Source: Prostheceraeus crozeri
Taxonomy: Eukaryota; Platyhelminthes; Polycladida; Euryleptidae
Reading direction: 5' to 3'
Length of the DNA stretch: 64,000 nt
NCBI GenBank assembly: GCA_907163375.1
Contig: CAJQUW010009039.1
Coordinates: 682,001-746,000 of the forward strand
Shown here: positions 24,090 to 31,985 of the stretch, piece after piece
Layout of the letters: every line of letters starts with the position of its first letter
Numbering within the stretch: the first letter of the stretch is position 1
Notes under the pieces: generated by a model
Told to the model about the DNA's origin: nothing
The model's database searches: none
Seen by the model: only the letters and a program-made list of their open reading frames with translations
Program-made: the position numbers and the translations under genes

Positions 24090-24306
24090 CAGTCTATCAT
24101 TTTTGAAGATTCGTACCAGCAGTTACAATTTGTGTTATGAACCCGAACTTTTTCCTGCAGCTCTCATTAGTTGTTGGTTACCTGTGCATGTGGCAATCTT
24201 TCATAATAGTAAAGTGATCATTACTGGACTAAAATCTCATGTACAAGCAAATGTGATCCTAGACTATCTCATTGAGTATGTACGTACCCAGCGGATTGTA
24301 AAATAA
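23761..24306 (+). CDS. TATA-binding-protein-like (TBP-fold) Polinton protein
   Basis: 181 residues from ATG at 23761 (MKRHRYTIVNILRRF). It aligns end to end with both repeats of the TBP core. Repeat 1: KIDLTTLHQHLPNSKYYPGR (TBP: [20 protein letters not shown]) and LQLFPNGTVQILGALS (TBP: ALIFSSGKMVCTGAKS). Repeat 2: LTVDNMVIS, YEPELFPAALI (TBP: YEPELFPGLI) and VAIFHNSKVIITGLKS (TBP: LLIFVSGKVVLTGAKV). Spacing between motifs is that of TBP. It overlaps the preceding PC4-like frame by 329 bases in another frame. A stop and an AATAAA-type signal follow directly. Inferred role: promoter recognition for the element's own TATA-containing genes. Confidence 0.75.
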   Translation: MKRHRYTIVNILRRFRLYTKIDLTTLHQHLPNSKYYPGRPQMLVVKMNNSRNLQLFPNGTVQILGALSHSSAQSMRLELQRLLRRIWKRERCVMSNLTVDNMVISTQLSDSLSFLKIRTSSYNLCYEPELFPAALISCWLPVHVAIFHNSKVIITGLKSHVQANVILDYLIEYVRTQRIVK

Positions 24307-24332
24307 AAAACAATTTTTCCAACATGATGTTT

Positions 24333-24731
24333 TTATTTCAAATCATGATAGAACTTACAAATCATTTTTTCATTAGAGGATGGATTACATGAAAAGTTTT
24401 GAATAATAGATGCAAATCGAGATACATGTAAACGTTTTAAGATGAAGTACAGTACAAAAGCACCACACGTTGATGAAAGTGGATGTTGTAGTATGCGTTC
24501 ATTTCGCTGATATTGACGCGTATGTTTTCTCAACCACTGCTGTGTTGGTATATTTGGAGGTTGAGCAAGAGAGTCAAATAGTTCACCACGTCGGTCTTCT
24601 CCAATAAAGATCGCTTTCCAATGCTCACCGCCTAAATTCTGCGAATGAGTGTTTAGCACAATAAAGATGGGATAGTGATTTACTGCAGGTGGTAAGGTAT
24701 CGAGCGAATAGACATCATCGAAAGCTTTCAA
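24333..24731 (-). CDS. Adenain-like cysteine protease of the Polinton
   Basis: Open frame of 132 codons. GGEHWKAIFI carries the catalytic histidine, FDSLAQPP follows at the spacing of the acidic residue, and PLSSTCGAFVLYFIL contains the nucleophilic cysteine with its conserved Gly. These match the adenovirus protease/Ulp1 clan, which matures capsid proteins. No ATG is present near the open end at 24731, so the exact start is unclear. It lies 61 bases after the major capsid gene on the same strand and converges with the TBP-like gene, with only 26 bases between the two 3' ends and a polyadenylation-type word on each strand. Confidence 0.8.
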   Translation of the reverse strand: MKAFDDVYSLDTLPPAVNHYPIFIVLNTHSQNLGGEHWKAIFIGEDRRGELFDSLAQPPNIPTQQWLRKHTRQYQRNERILQHPLSSTCGAFVLYFILKRLHVSRFASIIQNFSCNPSSNEKMICKFYHDLK

Positions 24732-24792
24732 CGTCGCTTCGTCTGCATTACGCTGTACTTTAGTTTTAAGTCGTCAGCAGTCAACCAACTCA

Positions 24793-26070
24793 TTAACGAT
24801 TATACTGAAGAATCACGTCAGGATATTTTGTAATTTCAATATTTGAATCGAAGACTGCATAAATTAATACATTGATCGTCTCAGGTAGTGTTCTTTTGAA
24901 CGTCAAATCCAGACGAATATTATGAGGCACGTTCGCTTGACGATAGGGTGCACTAATATCGCTGTCAGCAGTCAAATCAAATGCATAAATAGTATATCCA
25001 CTCTTAAACTCTTTCATAGTCAGTCCGTTGGTGTCATCCGTATTGTAAAAGCCAAAGACATCCATAAAATCAACATAACTGCGCATAAATTGATCCGAAG
25101 CAAAATCTGGTTTGTAGGGTGGACCAGGATGACTCACACCATTTACACGTAAAGCAATTTCACTTAACTGATTGTGTTTAAAATTGAAAGGATTCTTCTT
25201 TATATTACCATTAAATGCATCATTTTCAACCATTGCCACCATGAGGAGCTTCGAAGCTTCCGATGGAAAGAGGCCATCTTTCATGAAACTCTTTTGATCT
25301 TTCGGAATTGTAAAGGTGAGAAGCTTTGTATGCTGAACGGGGTAAATGGCATTTTGACGGTTAAGACCTTCAGCATGTCCTCTAATGACACTTGGATTCG
25401 GTACTACTCGACGAATGTAAAGTGCAATATCTTCCACATGAATTCTAAAATTGTCAACTTTAGCAAATGCATTCAGCGCAAATTCAGGCTTATTCAATGT
25501 CAGCTTGAGTCGCATGCTGGTATTACAGAGTAAAAACTTTGACTGTCTAGAGAAGTCTAAATTCAGCGGACCATATAGCTGACATACTTTACTATCTTTA
25601 ATCATAGCAGATCGCTTTACAAAGCCACTGTTTGTTTCAACATCAAATTTTCCTGCTTCATCTCTGTACCATCCCATGGCTTCCATATGACTTTTTTGTG
25701 CTGCTGGATGAAACTGTGATACATGATTGAAATATGATTTATAGGGATAATCGCTTTGACCACCTTCCACCTGCTGCTCTCCAATCGTTAGAGAAACATC
25801 GCGAAGTAATGTAGTCAATGGTAAATTGTTCAGCCCAACTTTATGTGTATCGTCAATAGCAGTTCCATCTGCTTGCTGAATTCTAAACCTCAAATCAACC
25901 ATCGCATAACTCAAATCTATGTAGTCATCACTACCACCAGGAATAACAAATTCAATGGGGCCAGCATTCTCAGCTGTTCGAGGATGATAATCTACAATAC
26001 TTGAACTAAGAATATCTGGCTGTATGGCTTGTTGATCAAACAAACAAAAACCAGAAGTTTTACACTCCAT
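24793..26070 (-). CDS. Polinton major capsid protein (double jelly-roll)
   Basis: 425 residues, ATG at 26070, whole. GPIEFVIPGGSDDYIDLS near residue 38 is the hallmark of the Polinton/adintovirus capsid family, followed by LTTLLRDVSLTIGEQQVEGG, YPYKSYFN and RLKLTLNKPEFAL. The C-terminus has YAFDLTADSD and LDLTFKRTLPETINVLIYA. The length fits the family. It lies between the pVI/pX-like gene (2 bases upstream) and the protease, an order common in Polintons. Such proteins are predicted to form icosahedral shells, but virions are unproven for most Polintons. Confidence 0.9.
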   Translation of the reverse strand: MECKTSGFCLFDQQAIQPDILSSSIVDYHPRTAENAGPIEFVIPGGSDDYIDLSYAMVDLRFRIQQADGTAIDDTHKVGLNNLPLTTLLRDVSLTIGEQQVEGGQSDYPYKSYFNHVSQFHPAAQKSHMEAMGWYRDEAGKFDVETNSGFVKRSAMIKDSKVCQLYGPLNLDFSRQSKFLLCNTSMRLKLTLNKPEFALNAFAKVDNFRIHVEDIALYIRRVVPNPSVIRGHAEGLNRQNAIYPVQHTKLLTFTIPKDQKSFMKDGLFPSEASKLLMVAMVENDAFNGNIKKNPFNFKHNQLSEIALRVNGVSHPGPPYKPDFASDQFMRSYVDFMDVFGFYNTDDTNGLTMKEFKSGYTIYAFDLTADSDISAPYRQANVPHNIRLDLTFKRTLPETINVLIYAVFDSNIEITKYPDVILQYNR

Positions 26071-26072
26071 GA

Positions 26073-26528
26073 TTAGAAGTTATGGCAGCGTCGTCGTTTA
26101 GCGCCTGATGAATGATTAGAGCCTCTGCGACGTTTGCGTGAATGCCTTTTGACTGAAGATCGCACCTTACCAGCTCTGCGATGTTTCCTCCTTCCTTTAT
26201 TCATTCGTTTAGGCGATTTCTGTCCTTGAGTAACACCAGCAAAGGTCTGCTTCAATGTTTTTAAACCGCGTTCCTTCCCACGATTCAACAAACTGCTCTT
26301 AAAACTTCTACCTCTGGAAAGATCACTAGCAACATCACCAGCAAAGCCAACGGCATTACTTAAAACATTTCGTTTTAAAGATCTTTCGACATTGGATATG
26401 AGAGGTGCTACAACAGATTTCAGTGCACCAAGTATGCTACCTCCACGTTGACGGCGAGCGCCGCTGTAAATTTGTCCTCCACCACTTACGTAGGAGGGTC
26501 GTGAATAAAATGAGGCAGTTGGATTCAT
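26073..26528 (-). CDS. Basic minor capsid/core-like Polinton protein
   Basis: 151 residues, ATG at 26528. It has a glycine-rich N-terminus (SGGGQIYSGARRQRGGSI), an amphipathic stretch (LGALKSVVAPLISNVERSLK) and a strongly basic C-terminus (KRMNKGRRKHRRAGK, KRHSRKRRRG). The pattern resembles adenovirus pVI/pX-type minor proteins that bind DNA or lyse membranes. This is inference from composition and position only. It ends 2 bases before the capsid start. Confidence 0.55.
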   Translation of the reverse strand: MNPTASFYSRPSYVSGGGQIYSGARRQRGGSILGALKSVVAPLISNVERSLKRNVLSNAVGFAGDVASDLSRGRSFKSSLLNRGKERGLKTLKQTFAGVTQGQKSPKRMNKGRRKHRRAGKVRSSVKRHSRKRRRGSNHSSGAKRRRCHNF

Positions 26529-26569
26529 AGCTCAAACCCTAAACATTGTTAGTTACAACTTTGCATGAA

Positions 26570-27790
26570 TCACTGTCGATCACTTAGATGAAAGATGTCG
26601 GCACGACGCATCCAAGAGTTCATACTTGAAGGATAACCAGTCCATTTAACAAGACACCATTCTTCACCTTGCCGTTTTTTACATCGAATGATTTTCTCTA
26701 CCAAATATGTTTCACTTTCAGTGACTACCTCAATCTCATCGCGGTAAAAGCTACCCTCAATTTCTTCATTATCGTAATCTTTCAACTTGTAGGTGGTCGG
26801 AGAGTCTTTTTGATTAATCCTTGATACTGTAAATACCTCCTCTGTCCAATTCGGGAGGTACCCTTTAGCAAAAACACTTTTCACTTTTGAGATACGAACT
26901 TTATTGCCAATTTTCACATCACTTTTCACATGAGTGCGTTTACGTTGGAATGATTCGCGCACTTTATCTACATTGTCAGCATTTACATCTACTGGTCTGA
27001 GTCCAATAGAACGATGGATAGAGTGATTGTAGGCATGGAGTGTATCTTGTAGAACCTTTGTCCAATTTTGTGTCAAGTTGGCAGTAAAATGTCGCCACAA
27101 GCGATTTTTTAATGTGCGATTAAAACGTTCAACGAGTGCAGCTTTATAAGCACTCTTTACACTAAACAACTCAATGTCATGCCTCTCAAATAATCTTCTC
27201 ACATGCTGATTTTCAAACTCTTTTCCTTGATCACTGTGAATTCTTTTTGGAATGCGACCTTCTCGAAAAATTGTTTGGAATGCTTTTGCTACTCCTTTCC
27301 CTTCTTTAGTTTTTAAAGGTTGAGCCCACGCATAACGCGAGAAAATATCAATAACGGTTAAAATAAAATTATTGCCCGAGTTATGTTTTGAAATGGAGGC
27401 GACATCGCACAAATCTGCTTGCCACTGTTCATCGATGTCATGAACAATATAATGGCGGGTGCGGTACTTCTTTTTCGCTTGTTTGTGGAGTGTATAGGTA
27501 GCCTGACCCTTTAACCATCGTTTCACTTGTGATTGTGGAAGACCACTCGCTTTTGATAATTTCTTGATAGATGCAAATCCTGCCGGATGTTTTACATCAT
27601 AATAGATTGACTTCAAACGTTCAGTCGATGACGACTGACTCTTTTTCCTCCTTCTCATCTTTTTGTTTTCTTGCCTTTCTACATTTACAACAACTGCAGC
27701 ATTTAGCTTTAGCGGTTTTGCGATCGTGTTCACATTGCTTAGGGGTTTCATTATGAGAGCTGGCGCAGCAAGTGCAAGTGACAACGACAT
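26570..27790 (-). CDS. int: Polinton integrase (DDE, chromodomain)
   Basis: 406 codons. Retroviral-type integrase that inserts the element. After a helix-turn-helix-like segment (KKLSKASGLPQSQVKRWL) come the catalytic residues WQADLCDV (D), IHSDQGKEF (D) and ALVERFNRTLK (E) at rve spacing, then a beta-barrel-like region (VRISKVKSVFAKGYLPNW) and a C-terminal chromodomain (YLVEKIIRCKK...WCLVKWTGYP...SWM). The N-terminal 40 residues overlap the cysteine-rich frame at 27621-27836, so the true start may be a later ATG. The frame is whole. Confidence 0.9.
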   Translation of the reverse strand: MSLSLALAAPALIMKPLSNVNTIAKPLKLNAAVVVNVERQENKKMRRRKKSQSSSTERLKSIYYDVKHPAGFASIKKLSKASGLPQSQVKRWLKGQATYTLHKQAKKKYRTRHYIVHDIDEQWQADLCDVASISKHNSGNNFILTVIDIFSRYAWAQPLKTKEGKGVAKAFQTIFREGRIPKRIHSDQGKEFENQHVRRLFERHDIELFSVKSAYKAALVERFNRTLKNRLWRHFTANLTQNWTKVLQDTLHAYNHSIHRSIGLRPVDVNADNVDKVRESFQRKRTHVKSDVKIGNKVRISKVKSVFAKGYLPNWTEEVFTVSRINQKDSPTTYKLKDYDNEEIEGSFYRDEIEVVTESETYLVEKIIRCKKRQGEEWCLVKWTGYPSSMNSWMRRADIFHLSDRQ

Positions 27791-27836
27791 TCACCTCTGG
27801 CGGCTCATTACATGGTAAGCAACACATCTGCTTCAT
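27621..27836 (-). CDS. Small cysteine-rich Polinton protein
   Basis: 71 codons with 12 cysteines: MCCLPC, TCTCC, KQC and KCCSCCKC, then a charged tail. ATG at 27836 sits one base after the stop of the preceding 55-residue gene. It overlaps the integrase N-terminus by 170 bases in another frame. The paired cysteines suggest zinc or disulfide clusters. The family is not recognised, and the overlap leaves open that one of the two frames is not used. Confidence 0.4.
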   Translation of the reverse strand: MKQMCCLPCNEPPEVNVVVTCTCCASSHNETPKQCEHDRKTAKAKCCSCCKCRKARKQKDEKEEKESVVID

Positions 27837-27837
27837 A

Positions 27838-28005
27838 TTAATAGTCTGAGAACATGTATTTCCTGGGAGGAGGTGTTTTACGTTTTCCTTTTACTAGTTT
27901 TAGCGGTGATGTAGATCTACGTCGAGTTCTTCCTCTTGTTTGCTTAGTGAGTGTGGGAGGGCATGTAGCAGGTGACGCCTTAAACCAATTTGTTGGCATT
28001 TTCAT
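27838..28005 (-). CDS. 55-residue basic Polinton protein
   Basis: Begins MKMPTNWFKASPATCPP, continues TKQTRGRTRRRSTSPLKL and ends KYMFSDY. About a third of residues are Lys or Arg, like a DNA-condensing core peptide. The support is positional: it fills the gap between the neighbouring genes, with 3 bases after the upstream stop and 1 base before the next ATG. The function is inferred from charge only. Confidence 0.45.
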   Translation of the reverse strand: MKMPTNWFKASPATCPPTLTKQTRGRTRRRSTSPLKLVKGKRKTPPPRKYMFSDY

Positions 28006-28008
28006 CGT

Positions 28009-28530
28009 CTAAAGCATTGGAGTAGTAGCCACTGTTGAATCAAGTTCTTTCAATGTCTCATTATTCAAAGCAAATTTTGGCACATTATGCTTTTTCAATA
28101 GTTTAAGAAAGTATGTCCAACCAGGTGGAACATAGCCCTGACGGCGCTTTCTACGTGTCGCATACTGAATCAAGTCTTCATAACGTGAAGCATCAATCAC
28201 TTTATTTTCATCTGTAATGATTTCTCCTCTATCATTTACATTGAGATGGGGTTCAATACTATTGAAAAGAGATATGGCATGTGCGCGAGATGCTAAAGGT
28301 GTAGCAGTCGATACAGAGTCACGCATCTTATTCTTCAAGTTTTTTAATTGCTCAACAGTTTCCGATTGTAATAATACAGCACGATGTGGATCTTTGATGT
28401 GAGCATTTTGCTGATAATCTATTTCTTTCCTATACATTTGATTTGCAAGAGGTTGCTTTACTTGCTGCATGGCAGTCAATTGTACATATTCATCCTGAGG
28501 AATAACAATCATGCGAGAATAAGAACTCAT
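28009..28530 (-). CDS. Conserved Polinton protein with PPGW motif, function unknown
   Basis: 173 residues, ATG at 28530. The middle is helical and polar (LLQSETVEQLKNLKNKM). The C-terminal half has RYEDLIQYATRRKRR and then YVPPGWTYFLKLLKKHNVPKFALN, a module I recognise as recurrent in Polinton-type elements next to the ATPase. Its ATG overlaps the ATPase stop (ATGA, 28527-28530), suggesting coupled expression. Function is unknown; a structural or packaging role is possible. Confidence 0.6.
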   Translation of the reverse strand: MSSYSRMIVIPQDEYVQLTAMQQVKQPLANQMYRKEIDYQQNAHIKDPHRAVLLQSETVEQLKNLKNKMRDSVSTATPLASRAHAISLFNSIEPHLNVNDRGEIITDENKVIDASRYEDLIQYATRRKRRQGYVPPGWTYFLKLLKKHNVPKFALNNETLKELDSTVATTPML

Positions 28531-29144
28531 AGTTTGTAGATAATCATGGGAGTTTTCAAAAGATCACTTCGAAATCTAAATTCTTCCGGACACTCTTGCG
28601 TAAAGTCAATGAATAAGTAACCGTATGGTTTTTCAGTAGCTGCTTGAAAAATTTCAATTAAGGCTTTTGATCCTCTGGGTGCAACTTGTCGCGCTAAAAT
28701 TTCAAATTGACTTTTATCTCGCGGATTCTTGAAAATAGCATAATAGTGTGTATTCAGGTTTCGTGTACGAGCTTCTTTTCCATCAGGAAACAAATTTTGT
28801 GTGATATAGATGATAAAGCACCTTTTATGATGTGCTGCGCGGGTGAACATATCTGTAACATCTTTTGAATTCTTACTTTCTTTTAATAAATCATCCAATA
28901 CAACAACATCATTAGACTGAAGTTTATCCACTGGAATAATTCCTTCATGTCGAATAAAGTTGCGACTTTGCAATTCCTGAAACAGCGACGGTTGATAAAT
29001 ACCATAACACCAAATCACTCGATTGATAGGTTCCTTAAACAACTCCCTTCTTTTATCCAATAAATTCAGCGTGAAAACAGTTTTACCTGCATGAGATGGA
29101 CCTGATACAGTCAGAACTTTATCACATTGAAGTCTGAAATCCAT
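28527..29144 (-). CDS. Polinton packaging ATPase (FtsK/HerA type)
   Basis: 205 residues from the first ATG (MDFRLQCDKV) at 29144. The open frame extends further upstream without ATG. Walker A is SGPSHAGKTVF, and Walker B is DVVVLDDLL after about 60 residues. The sensor-like ITQNLF and GYLFIDF follow. The family pumps DNA into capsids. The frame is whole and its last four bases overlap the next gene. Confidence 0.88.
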   Translation of the reverse strand: MDFRLQCDKVLTVSGPSHAGKTVFTLNLLDKRRELFKEPINRVIWCYGIYQPSLFQELQSRNFIRHEGIIPVDKLQSNDVVVLDDLLKESKNSKDVTDMFTRAAHHKRCFIIYITQNLFPDGKEARTRNLNTHYYAIFKNPRDKSQFEILARQVAPRGSKALIEIFQAATEKPYGYLFIDFTQECPEEFRFRSDLLKTPMIIYKL

Positions 29145-29175
29145 TTTATTACTTTGAGATTCAACATTTGCATAA

Positions 29176-29517
29176 TTAACGCTTAGAGCCAAAGATATTA
29201 CCCAATAGGTTGCCCACGGCAGGAGCTATCATTGGAAGTATTGCTGAAAGGAAACCACCCTTTTGTGTTAGAGTTTTCCTCTTTCTTTGAAGGGTGACTT
29301 TAGGATTGGAGATGAAACGCAATTTCGTAGCATATCGCTTAAGTAACTTTCGTTGTTTTGGCGCTAATTTCTTCGTCCTCAACTTCCTCACATGAGAAAT
29401 AATTTCACAAATGAATTTATCGTTAGCATGTCGTATAGCATTGTATCGCTGATTTGCTTTCATTCGTCGGAGAGCTTGAATGGCTGAAGAAAACTTTTGA
29501 CTTTTACGTTTCGCCAT
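29176..29517 (-). CDS. Small basic Polinton protein with C-terminal Gly/hydrophobic tail
   Basis: 113 residues, ATG at 29517. A basic helical body (RKLRTKKLAPKQRKLLKRYA) is followed by LTQKGGFLSAILPMIAPAVG and NLLGNIFGSKR. The Gly-Gly plus proline-spaced hydrophobic tail is typical of a small protein of Polintons and adintoviruses, likened to adenovirus core protein X/mu. It ends 31 bases before the ATPase ATG. Confidence 0.6.
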   Translation of the reverse strand: MAKRKSQKFSSAIQALRRMKANQRYNAIRHANDKFICEIISHVRKLRTKKLAPKQRKLLKRYATKLRFISNPKVTLQRKRKTLTQKGGFLSAILPMIAPAVGNLLGNIFGSKR

Positions 29518-29568
29518 TTTCCGTGTTAGTCTTTGCTAAAACCTATCTTTACCACATTTGCATAGGTA

Positions 29569-29892
29569 CTAACTATTGCGACATAAGTGACACTCGAAAT
29601 GAGCAATATCACAGTGGTTACATTGGCAAAGTTGAATGCAATTACGTATGAAACAGCGTTGACAAAAAGCATGCTTACATCTCTTGAAGATGCGCTTTTC
29701 ATTTCCATCCTTTCGCTTACATACATCGCAACACATAGTTTCACCGTTACTGATGTCTATAGCAAGTCTTTTTGAATATATGAATTTGCTAGCCTTTTCT
29801 AAATAATAGACACATGTACAGAAGGAATATACTTCGAGAGTGAGCAGACATAGCTCGAAAACCAGTTGTGCCACAATCAAGTACCACTGCAT
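29569..29892 (-). CDS. Membrane-anchored RING-like Polinton protein
   Basis: 107 residues from ATG at 29892 (MQWYLIVAQLVFEL). The first 25 residues form a hydrophobic segment, likely a signal anchor. The C-terminal half has a RING-like set: CCDVCKRKD, then CKHAFCQRCF, then CQCNHCDIAHFECHLC. It may act as a ubiquitin ligase, although the spacing is not a textbook RING. It starts two bases after the stop of the upstream gene. Confidence 0.5.
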   Translation of the reverse strand: MQWYLIVAQLVFELCLLTLEVYSFCTCVYYLEKASKFIYSKRLAIDISNGETMCCDVCKRKDGNEKRIFKRCKHAFCQRCFIRNCIQLCQCNHCDIAHFECHLCRNS

Positions 29893-29894
29893 TT

Positions 29895-30305
29895 TCAATT
29901 TTTCTTTATGGAAAGTTGAATGTGAATATCTGAAATCGCTTCAATCACTAGACTGCTACCATGATGGTTAAATGCGTTAAGACGTTCAGCAATTTTTATC
30001 ATATGTCTTTTAAAAAATTCTTCGGGGTGATCTACCACTTCCATTGAATAAGAAGCAAAATGGAAAGAGCGACTTTCCACCTCTTCCTTTTCAAAATGAC
30101 TAAACTTAATTTTCGCAACTAATCGCGCCATGATAATGCTATCAGAGAATGTATTCATTAACTCTAGAAATAGAGTGCTAGCATCATCGACCACTGCTTC
30201 GATGTCGGTCTCATCTTTATGAAAATTTATCACATAATCTTGAACAGCTCCTTTTAAACTTTGCCTATGAAAACGTAATGTTCCGCAGTCGTTTGAGAAA
30301 GACAT
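29895..30305 (-). CDS. Stand-alone relative of the Polinton PolB N-terminal domain
   Basis: 136 residues, ATG at 30305 (MSFSNDCGTLRFHRQSL). It aligns with the polymerase N-terminal region of this same element: LVAKIKFSHF versus LKIKYVK, FHFASYSMEVVD versus FYIPSSPATEVVD, and GSSLVIEAISDIHIQLS versus DSGLVFDGIETAMIKIS. The domain has no known activity that I can name; binding to the polymerase partner, terminal protein or DNA is speculation. Its 3' end is nearly fused to the RING-like gene. Confidence 0.55.
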   Translation of the reverse strand: MSFSNDCGTLRFHRQSLKGAVQDYVINFHKDETDIEAVVDDASTLFLELMNTFSDSIIMARLVAKIKFSHFEKEEVESRSFHFASYSMEVVDHPEEFFKRHMIKIAERLNAFNHHGSSLVIEAISDIHIQLSIKKN

Positions 30306-30392
30306 GATCGCCCTTTATCTAACCCATCCATTGCATGAAAACAACAACTCTTCTCATAGTAACATTTATTGAATAACGGTAACAAGCATGCA

Positions 30393-30923
30393 TTATAAAT
30401 AAATGGTTTGAAAGAGATAAAATAGATACAGCTGGTAACTATCATACAGCGAGCAATGATAACCATACAGGACTTTGGCAGTGTTGAGGTAAGGAGGAAA
30501 GAAGCATTGGTTATGAACGTAGCTACTACAACGAACAGACAAAATAGGAACACACAAATCCTTAAAACGTTTCGTGACTTCATGATAATGTTGATTCACT
30601 CTACTATCCCAAGGTGGGAGCAAAATATCATCAATGATTAGATTGGGAAATACTTTCCTCTCCTTACCAGGATTATTACAAAAGATGCGTATAACATTGA
30701 AAGCAGCTAACCATCGTTTAAAGTCGATAAGAAGAGCACTGTCACAAGAAAAGCCATAGTCTTGCAAATATTTCAGATTAAGTCCATGAATGTGTTTTCT
30801 CGCCCATTGATCAACATTGGGATCGCAGTTGGCATGTTGATGATAGACACTAACAATCTGATATGTCCAATTGTTCATAGCAATAGCACTGAGCTCCTGT
30901 ACAGGTTCACCCTCACAATCCAT
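30393..30923 (-). CDS. Polinton DnaQ-like (DEDD) exonuclease-type protein
   Basis: 176 codons, ATG at 30923. It begins with MDCEGEPVQELSAI, where D-x-E matches exonuclease motif I. It continues WARKHIHGLNLKYL, LLIDFKRWL, VIRIFCNNP and IIDDILLPPWDSRV. This combination is a recurrent Polinton-associated protein that I would place near RNase T/DnaQ-type 3'-5' exonucleases, from motif I only. The C-terminal 30 residues are less conserved-looking. It is the first gene of the tightly packed leftward block. Confidence 0.5.
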   Translation of the reverse strand: MDCEGEPVQELSAIAMNNWTYQIVSVYHQHANCDPNVDQWARKHIHGLNLKYLQDYGFSCDSALLIDFKRWLAAFNVIRIFCNNPGKERKVFPNLIIDDILLPPWDSRVNQHYHEVTKRFKDLCVPILSVRCSSYVHNQCFFPPYLNTAKVLYGYHCSLYDSYQLYLFYLFQTIYL

Positions 30924-31135
30924 AAAAATGATGATAGAAGCCTAAAACGGAAATTTACACATCTAAGGAAACGTTCTATAACATATTACAAAATGAAGAA
31001 TTACATCGATGCTTTTCACGACAAAATACACAAATGATATGATGGCAACGAAGAAGTAAAATGTATCTAATAAGACCACGTCTACGACACTCAAAGCACA
31101 TAAGCTAATTGTCATAGGGTAGAGTTAGGAAAGGA

Positions 31136-31910
31136 CTAGTAATTCTCCTTCTTTAATTTGCGTTTTGATGCAGCATTCTTCTCCGACTTGCGCTTCGTAC
31201 CACTGCTGTTAAGGATTTGATCAATTATGTCGTCCACGTTGGGTGGTTTTGGAATATATAGGATGGATTCCATATGCATGGAGAGAGAGACTATTTTATT
31301 ATCCTTGTGTCGACCATAATATAGCCCATTCACTTTGAAAAGGATATCCCAAGTACCTTCTCCGAGCTCATCACATCTGATGGGTATTGAATGATCTCCA
31401 TCCTTCTTATAGTAAGTACACCAATGTTATACCGGTAGGCAAATGTGATTACCATCCCAAATCTTTCTATAGGGAGTATCCTTGTCATCTCTAGCCTTCC
31501 AGTCTTGAGCAAGAGGAGTAGGAATGTCCATATTTAATGTCACATACTCCTCAATAATATCAAGTTGGTGGCGAATGTACGGACTCACGGGGATCAGTAT
31601 GTAGTCCCCATACTGATTGCGCATTATCTTGACATCCGTGGAAGGGAGCATTCCCGTTTGGAGTACTACGCTATGATCGTCATAACGCAAGACTTGTTTA
31701 AATTTACGCTGTAGCGGTGTAGGATTATGTACCTTGGTTGTTTCTTCCACTGGCCTCAGTTGTAGATGATCTGACCGTAGCGAACCTTGTAACGTTTGAT
31801 TGCCATTTTGTCCTACTAGTGCAGCAGATGGAGTAGATGCCTGAAAATGAAAAAGATTGTATTAAGTTTACGTTCAAGGGAGGAGAGGGAGGAAAGTAGC
31901 AACTTACCAT
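31136..31910 (-). pseudogene. Polinton-associated protein near the right end, broken
   Basis: Leftward gene whose open stretches include YGDYILIPVSPYIRHQLDIIEEYV, IWDGNHICL, WDILFKVNGLYYGRHKDNKI and ILYIPKPPNVDDI. I recognise this as a protein recurrent in Polintons; its beta-rich appearance suits a single-strand-DNA-binding role, which is inference. The 5' end repeats the polymerase gene design: an ATG at 31910-31908 abuts a GTAAGTTG donor, with an acceptor TTTTCAG ending at 31841. The copy is broken in about two places. Confidence 0.5.
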
Positions 31911-31985
31911 TTTAGTTGGATAATAGAACAGGGAACTAGAGAGAGAGAGAAAATGTGCGTCCGTCACTCGTGTGATTCAACGATG

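Noticed and set aside
30254-30583. Minus frame with a hydrophobic segment overlapping the DnaQ-like gene
   Set aside because: It overlaps two better-supported frames and has no recognised motif; it is kept only as a remote possibility.
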